From NCBI GenBank assembly GCA_023014335.1, contig JAECYW010000033.1, positions 186,001 to 250,000 on the forward strand: a stretch of 64,000 nt of DNA. Direction: 5' to 3'. The notes beneath the pieces were generated by a model. That model saw only the letters and a list, made by a program, of their open reading frames with translations, had not been told where the DNA came from and did no database searches. This document shows positions 57,400-64,000 of the stretch, piece by piece (positions within the stretch are counted from its first letter, which is position 1; each line of letters begins with the position of its first letter). This DNA is from Galerina marginata. Lineage: Eukaryota; Basidiomycota; Agaricomycetes; Agaricales; Galerinaceae. Both the position numbers and the translations under genes were made by a program.

Positions 57400-60300
57400 T
57401 CCCACCTTATTTGGTTGTCCTCCTCCACCAGCCTCCCAGCAACTCAACTTCAGTTGCCTTCCACACGTAAAACTCTCGAAATACACATTTCAACGTCGAT
57501 ATTCGTGATTATCAGCAGGCGGTCGTCTTGAAGCTTGAAGATTCAAAATTCCAAACAATCCGTTCTCTGACGTGGCGGGCATTCTGACATGCTGCTCTGA
57601 TCTTCCTCCATGTAAATGCGTTTCAGCTTCAGGCAGCAGGTAAGAAAGGTACTCTCATACAAATGACGCACTTTACTGACGTGTTCTAACCGCATAGCTT
57701 GGGTCAACCGACTTTCCGGGTTGCAACTATGCATACTTAAGGTCTTGACTCTCGACCTGTGATTTGACGAGATACGTTGGAAGAACCAGGCAACTTGGTA
57801 ACATTTTCTTTTCTTTCCTCCTCTAGAGTGGGACTAAACGCACTTTGTCTTTCCGTAGTTTCAATCGAGTGCTCTATCGTTCTTATGACATGGGCTCTCT
57901 GTACCAGATCCCAACTTCCTGCTGGCGAATTTGGTCTCCTTCAAGGCTTTCAGTACTCTGTTGCGCCACCGCTAACAGCGCTCTGGCTTACTAACGTGGC
58001 TTCGAACAGCCTGTCGACTGGCTCCACCGTTATCCGTCTCCCAATCCTTAACCCCAAATTCGCCTTCATTGCCAATTACGAAGTCCTTCTTCCCTGTACG
58101 ACTGTAGTACATCTCGATATTCCAAGCTACAAGATTTCAGCATATAACTGCCCGTGTCATTAGTCCGGGCGGAATCTTTGTCTACCCTTACGCCTTTACG
58201 CCACTCATCTCCGCTTTTTCCCTCTCTAAACTGACAAACGCATCCGGCTCTCACAGATGACGCGTGACGCCTCTCCGCCGTCCAATTTCAGCCCAGTTCA
58301 ATCCGATGCTGGCCCCTGGGATCCTCATTTTTGTAAATGCCAACATTTCGGTTCAACCTTGCCATCGTCGCCGTCGTCCGCCATAGCAAAGCTCGACGCC
58401 AGCCTCTCAAGCATGATACGCCTGCTCGCCAGTTCAGCACCAGCTTCTCCTTTGGCGTTGGCGACAGCTTTCACACTGGCATCCAGGCTTATCACTTCTG
58501 CGGCTTGGGGTTGACGACCCACAATGTTCGACCTTTCTTGCGCCGGTCATCCAGTCACTCCGCTAATGCAACGCGCCAACTTCTATGTTAACATTAACAT
58601 GAGCACCGAAGATCATTACGCCGACATCCACGGTATCGGCTGCGCTTGAATTTGGCCTTCCAGACACCCCCCTCTTCAACCCGCCCGCCCTCGAGACTCC
58701 TTTTGGCATGATTCGCCTCCTGCTGGTCGACGACGGTCTCGTCCTTGGGCAGCCTGGAGGTAAGCGAGGCGAGGGCCAGAGCGATTCCACCGCGTTGATT
58801 TGTGCTTGTGTACCTGTCGATTCTCAAGACGAGGAATACTAAGTAGGTCCTTTTCATACCTTGTCGTAGTTTCCATTGTCTTATCTTTTTCTGTATACTA
58901 GCGTTCGAATGCTCGTATCTCCTGCGATGAGATTTGATCAGGACTTATGCTCATGTACAGCTCAGAAGTCTACCCTCAAGCTTCGACGTTCGGCGTCGAT
59001 CAGTGCCTTCATTGACGTCAACATAATTTGACAGCTACTGGGTGATTCTCGACATGCCGGGTTGAAGCAGGATTGCATCTGGGTAAGTCGATCCATTCTT
59101 CTTTCCTCCTCTGTGGTAAGAAACGAACCTACATTGGCTTTCTGTAGGTCTGTATGGCTCCCGCCAAACCTTTCCTTGCGACGTCTGCTCTCTGCCGACT
59201 ACTGCTCGTTCAAGCTTCAAACTTCAACCTGGCCGGCCAGCCAGGGCCAATGGACACTCCATTTGTGTGCCAGCGACACCTCTCCTGCACCAATGGGAAT
59301 GGCATTAGTGCATCATCGCAACTCACCTGGATTCATACACCTCGGGCCCCGTCAATTTTCTTTTCTATCACCACGCATTCTGGAAGTTCTACGGTTTCGT
59401 TCCAGGCGGCGTGTCAAGCCATCAGCGCCTCCCCTTCATCTTGGTTTCCGTTGGTTGCCCAAGAGACGAGCATAAACAGTAGTGAAGGCGAGCCATGGAC
59501 GGATGGACAGGTGCTCAAACAGACCATGCCCGTGTTTTGGGTTACTCAGGTGCAGGGCGGAGCGACGGGTTGAGAAGGTTGGCAGGAAACTCGCAGGGAC
59601 TCGCAGAATGTTCTTCGTTTGCTATCGCCGTCCCTCTCACTTTCAAGTCGGATTGTTCTATTCGCAACCTCCGAAACGCCAATATCCGTCAACAGCTTCA
59701 AGTTTAATAAACACGCTCGTGCATGCCAGCACCGATACAGACCCGCCATTTCCACCGCCTTTCCTCCACGTAGACCCTTTTTTTACGCACCTCGTCCCAG
59801 CTAGTCACTCCTCTGAATGATAATGCCGATGTCGAAAGTGTGAACTCGAACATTCGAACTCCAAGGAGCTTTCTAGACATAGTCTAAACTTAAGTCTATT
59901 CTCCCCCCCCTACCATACCGGAGGTCGTTCGGCCTTTTACTCGAACTCGAAGCTCCGACCTCTACAACGACTTCAGCACCATTGCTCGCCTCATCGACCG
60001 ATAATGCGTGCCCTGCGAATCGGGCTTCCCTTTCCGAAAGGTTTTCAGTAGCGTGCCATCCGACTTAGTTTGGTACCCACCGGGGCTTTTCAACCTTGAT
60101 AACTATATCAAGCATTGGTCACCTTGTCGCGGTTGCGATTAGCGCGAAGTCTCGCTCGAGTTTACGACGATTCAGCGTGTGTGTGTTCACCTCCCTCTCC
60201 AGAAACCTTAGTCGAAACCGTCTCCACCCCGACCGCCTCCCCAATAAATTATCCCCTACCTTCCATGCTTGGCTCCAATATAGTATTATAAACCCATTCC

Positions 60301-60670
60301 GTTGTCCTCATTATGCCTTCAACCTTACCTCGAAACATTTAAAAGTCAACGCTTCCGCGGATCATCTGGCAGCGACAACTCTGCAGCAACCCAAAGCAAA
60401 GGCATAAGCCGTTTCAGAAGACGAGATCGTCAGCTCTGAGGAGGGCGATACAAGTCGTTTCGGCACCTATCCGTTTCTGGTTGATCTTCGGCACGTTCAT
60501 TGGTTTGACGAAGCAGAGGAGAGGAGTTGGGAGTTTCTGGCCTCGTCGTCGTGGATGTCATAAGTCGTTGTATGGACATCGGACTTTTCGTCGCCTAAGC
60601 TTACGCCGAGCTCTGCCAGTGGGCTCTTGTGCTGCGCGGAATTCGGACGTCAACTTGCCTCCTCGCTCCG
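57400..60670. other. Gene-poor, pyrimidine-rich stretch, possible decayed coding DNA
   Basis: Several frames are open together for 60-140 codons. Local pieces look protein-like, for example EFGLPDTPLFNPPALETPFG near 58.65 kb, FYGFVPGGVSSHQRLPFILV near 59.40 kb and FGTYPFLVDLRHVHWFDEAE near 60.47 kb, but they sit in unconnected frames. No reverse transcriptase, integrase or other transposon domain is seen. I read it as a relic of one or more genes or a retroelement. Confidence 0.35.
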
Positions 60671-60682
60671 ATTGGTACTTGC

Positions 60683-60692
60683 CCCTATATAA
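60683..60692 (+). promoter_or_regulatory. TATA-box-like element upstream of the NACHT gene
   Basis: The word ctatataaat lies about 365 bp before the ATG at 61051. If used, the 5' leader would be about 330 nt unless an intron shortens it. Confidence 0.35.
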
Positions 60693-61050
60693 ATTGGCTT
60701 TTTCTTGTGTGTTTCTTGTGCTTATTTTGCGCTATTCATAAGTGCAGACTGGGTCAGTTTGAACGCGATATCAGTCAAGCCTTACTTATCAACTATGGTC
60801 CCAATATGTTCAACGCAACTATCTTTCTCTCTGAGACTGACTTTCCGTATATTCACCCGTCTTATTTGTTCTACACGTGTAGCCAAAATTGTCATAGTTC
60901 GGTCAGGGTCCAAGGGCAGTGTGGGGAGATTAAAGCTGAGCCGCTGTTACTGCGCGCTGCTCTCAGTCGCCGCAATCACAGATTGAACCCACCTTTCCGT
61001 CATCGCTACTATCTAGTCCTCACTATTCTTTGTCCTGGCCACTCTCAGTC

Positions 61051-63477
61051 ATGGCCAGCCTAATATCCAATTCACAAGTCTTGATCACAGGGGGAAACTT
61101 CCAACAAAGCATTAAAGGATCCAAAGGTACTCGCATTCGGTAAAAATTGGGATATAGAGTATGAAGATGAATTCATGATTTACAGATCCGTTTGATCGCC
61201 TGCTCAAGGCTACATCGCCAGCAGCATTCCATGATTCCGATGACGTTCACGACCCTCCAAAATGCCACCCAAACACCCGTGTCGCCGTGCTCAACAAAAT
61301 CATGGACTGGATTCATGGAGCCGACCCGGAGGCACGAAATGCATTGATTATGTGGCTTTACGGCCCAGCGGGATCAGGAAAATCCGCCATCGCTCGAAGC
61401 ATCGCGGAGCTCTGCGCCTCAGAAGGCATCCTGGTTGCAAGTTATTTTTTTTCCAGGTTTGATCTTACCCGGAACCACGGACGCTCTTTGATAGCAACAA
61501 TCGCATACCAGGTTTCTCTATGTTTTCCGGAGACACGGGATCACATAGCAGAAGCAATAGCCCACGATCCTTTCATCTTTAGCCGATCGCTCAGTTCACA
61601 GATATCCTCCCTCATCACCGGACCTCTTCAAGAGCGCATCGAGGCTGGGTATTTCAACACCTCAAATGCCTCCCGTATTATCATTATTGATGGCCTAGAC
61701 GAATGCGTGGACAGGGATAGTCAAATCAAAATCCTGGACGCTATTTCACAGGCATTTCGACAACACAGTCTTCCCTTGATATTCCTCATCGCAAGCCGCC
61801 CCGAGCCTGACATCCGAACTGCCTTCTGCTTTGGGCACCTCAGTGGAATCTCAACTCGGAACCCGCTCGACGATGACTATTCCTCATCCGACGACATCCG
61901 TCTCTTTCTCCGTGATAAATTCGCTGAGATCAAGGATTCCCATCCATTCCGAGCACAAATCCCACTTGTCTGGCCGTCTGAAGACGCCTTACGGACCATA
62001 GTCGATAAAGCTTCGGGCCAGTTTATCTACGCTTCAACGGTTGCTAAATTTATTCAATCTACTCGACATCGCCCACCTCAGCGCCTAGAAATCATCCTCG
62101 GAATCCGTCCTGCCCAACTTGAAATGCCTTTCGCCGAACTTGATGCTCTGTACATGCACATCTTCTTGTCTGTGCTTGATCCAGAGGCCGCTGTACAGAT
62201 CCTTGCTCTCCATCTCCTCTCCGAGTTTCCTTACGTAGTAAGTGATATGGAAAAGTTGTTGTCGCTTGATGCAGGAGATATTCCTGTGCTGTTATGTGAT
62301 TTAACATCGCTCGTTTCCGTCGAGGAGGGTGAGAGCTTGGACGAGCCAGGGAGTGTCCTGCATGTTTTTCATGCGTCCCTTGCCAACTTTCTCTTCGACG
62401 CCTCTCGATCAAAACAATTCTGGATCAATGCTCCATTGCGACATGCCAAATTCGCTGTTCTTCACCTAAAAGGTCTGTTTTGTTATAGCCAACTAGACTA
62501 CTATCTCATGTCTCTCTGACGATATTCCGGGATTTATATCAATGCGGTACAATTTCCTGTTCCACATTCAGGGTGCTGCACCTACTCTAGAGCTTCAAGA
62601 GAACATAACAAAGTCTTCTACTATTTCCTATCTGGCAGAACAGGAAGCTTATGCTTTAATTCCCAAATTTTTTACAACCATAAGTCAATGGGTATGTCCT
62701 TTTTGCCTCCTTTTCTTTTGCTGACAAGGAGAACGAATCACGATCTAGAATTTTGACGGCTCTACTGGTTTTTACAACGAGCAGCTTCGGTGTTTTGATC
62801 ACTTTGCCAAGGGTGTACTGGGAAGCATGTATGCCGACTCTTGCCTGGCCGCTTTAGTCTCCATTGTCGAGTTGGAGATTACCGACAGCGGTATTTTATT
62901 TGAATTATTTTCACTTAGTAAAACACAGAAAAGCCTGGACAAGCTTTCACTCTCATTCTGGGCGCATTTCTCACCAAGCTACCGTCGCTTTGTTTTAAAA
63001 TTCCTCAAAAGCCCTCGTCGATCTGGGATTTACGCATTTACCGGCGAACGGTATGCAACCGCAGCAATTTACTTCATAAAATACATCACCAATCATCCGG
63101 AACAAATACTACCATCTCTCTCAACGCTCAAACGAAAACATATTCGGCGAATAAGGACACCTTGGCTGTGGCGCCAAATGTTGCAAAAAGCACATTCGTC
63201 GGAAGCAGCACGGATCGTCCGGTGGTCGCAGCTTCCCAGAATTCGGAGGAGATTGCGTTTACCTTGGAGCAACATCCTCAAGTCAGACCGTGCCTTTGGC
63301 CTGGCATTGAAATGCCTTGCACATGTACTACCACAATCTGCGATCTCTGAAGAGCTGACCATCTTGGCGTCCCAACACACTTTCGGTCCATCATGGCGAA
63401 AACGCCCTCATAGGAAAAGGGGTGTAAAACAGGAAATTGCACGATACCTGGCTAGAGCAGCACAAGAGAGCTCTTAA
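61051..63477 (+). CDS. NACHT-domain NTPase (NLR-like)
   Basis: NACHT proteins are STAND ATPases used in fungi for non-self recognition. The ATG at 61051 gives MASLISNSQVLITGGNFQQS, the short N-terminal GG motif common in mushroom NACHT proteins. An intron leads to DPFDRLLKATSPAAFHDSDD and DPPKCHPNTRVAVLNKIMDW. The NACHT core has the P-loop LYGPAGSGKSAIARSIAELC, FFSRFDLTRNHGRSLIATIA, and Walker B RIIIIDGLDECVD, then FLIASRPEPDIR (sensor-like). The winged-helix part includes GQFIYASTVAKFIQSTRHRP and LHVFHASLANFLFDASRSKQ. After two more introns a helical C-terminus follows (GSMYADSCLAALVSIVELEI ...), rich in basic residues, ending RYLARAAQESS at 63477. No obvious WD40 or ankyrin repeats are present, so the sensor end is short or atypical. 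About 740 residues and open throughout. Confidence 0.88.
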
Positions 63478-64000
63478 ATGAGTAAGGCTATCGGTTTTTT
63501 TATACCTTATTCCGAATACTCAACCTATTGTTGTCTTTCAGATTCTCTGTTCTCATGGGCTCCGTCTCCGTTCGCGAGGTACCATTCACACAGCCGGTCA
63601 TACAATTTCCCGTGTTCCTCATTGCCGTGATCCTATCCCTCATCTTATACCCGCCATACCACACCATAATGCTTTCTTCCACCTTCCTGTTCATCCTTCT
63701 CGTTCCATACTTCAGCAAACTACTCAGAGTAGCCACAAATCCCTGTTGTTTTCAATAATCATACATTCCTGCCGAGATCGTCTGTCTGAAAAATTGAATT
63801 TAACCTATCAGGCATTGCGACACCTGACAGTCTCATACGGCCTTGTAAGGTTTAACAACACCTCATCAGGTTCGGCGCCGCGCCTTATCAAGACCTTTTC
63901 AGTGCAATATATTTAGTGATAATTTATGTATCGGTACTTACATTGTTTGCCAGCCTTGCAAGGCTTGATAGACGCTGGCCTTGCAGATTATCAGCACCAT
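63478..64000. other. 3' flank of the NACHT gene with a possible small membrane ORF
   Basis: A gtaagg...ttttcag pair at about 63484-63540 looks like an intron in the 3' untranslated region. A frame from the ATG at 63555 (MGSVSVREVPFTQPVIQFPV, then two or three hydrophobic stretches) runs to 63758; it could be a small membrane protein but has no known relative. The last 200 bp contain the palindrome gccttgcaaggc and related ggccttg words, perhaps part of a repeat cut by the window end. Confidence 0.3.

Noticed and set aside
63795..64000. Third copy of the dispersed repeat at the window end
   Set aside because: Only short words (aggcttgatag, ccttgcaag) are shared; too little to call homology, and the window ends there.

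Overview
The window is nuclear DNA of a mushroom-forming basidiomycete (Agaricomycetes). The evidence is dense introns of about 45-60 nt with GT...AG borders, gene families expanded in that class (DUF6534 membrane proteins, NACHT NTPases with an N-terminal GG motif, SRPK-like kinases, SMYD-like SET proteins without MYND finger, a GPH sucrose-type carrier), and eukaryotic start contexts. No rRNA, tRNA, CRISPR or bacterial-type operon was seen.

Layout. 0-10.2 kb: the start of a DUF6534 membrane protein (minus, cut by the window edge), a monocarboxylate-type MFS carrier, a long stretch without a convincing gene that holds two degenerate tandem repeats, then a complete DUF6534 gene. 10.2-15.7 kb: relics and mobile DNA, namely a cytochrome P450 fragment, a DUF6534 fragment, a possible small spliced gene, a dispersed repeat, a MITE-like inverted-repeat element, and a 1.1-kb non-autonomous hAT-like element with terminal inverted repeats and a 7-bp target duplication. 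15.9-26.7 kb: a metabolic block of sucrose-type transporter, FAD-dependent phenol-hydroxylase-like monooxygenase and secreted GH51 alpha-L-arabinofuranosidase. 26.9-42.7 kb: four SET-domain paralogues on both strands, interleaved with an F-box-like protein, a 7-TM protein and a CorA-like membrane protein. 44.3-50.1 kb: a plus-strand NLR (MLKL/HeLo-like helical domain, NB-ARC, TPR), a small conserved-looking orphan and an SRPK-like kinase. 50.1-60.6 kb: mostly decayed sequence with a 0.97-kb direct tandem duplication carrying two copies of an unrecognised minus-strand gene. 61.0-63.5 kb: a NACHT NTPase.

Functionally, the 15.9-26.7 kb genes could serve uptake of sugars and breakdown of plant polymers and aromatics, but they are not proven co-regulated. 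The 27-50 kb and 61 kb parts carry families linked in fungi to protein turnover, protein methylation and self/non-self recognition. Their intermingling, the local SET duplications and the relic-rich neighbourhood suggest a fast-evolving accessory region. The most notable points are the SET cluster with its NLR/orphan/kinase neighbours, a single-codon exon in the GH51 gene, two GC-AG introns, phase-preserving introns inside the SET catalytic motif, and the duplicated orphan gene whose second copy appears broken at a splice-junction codon.
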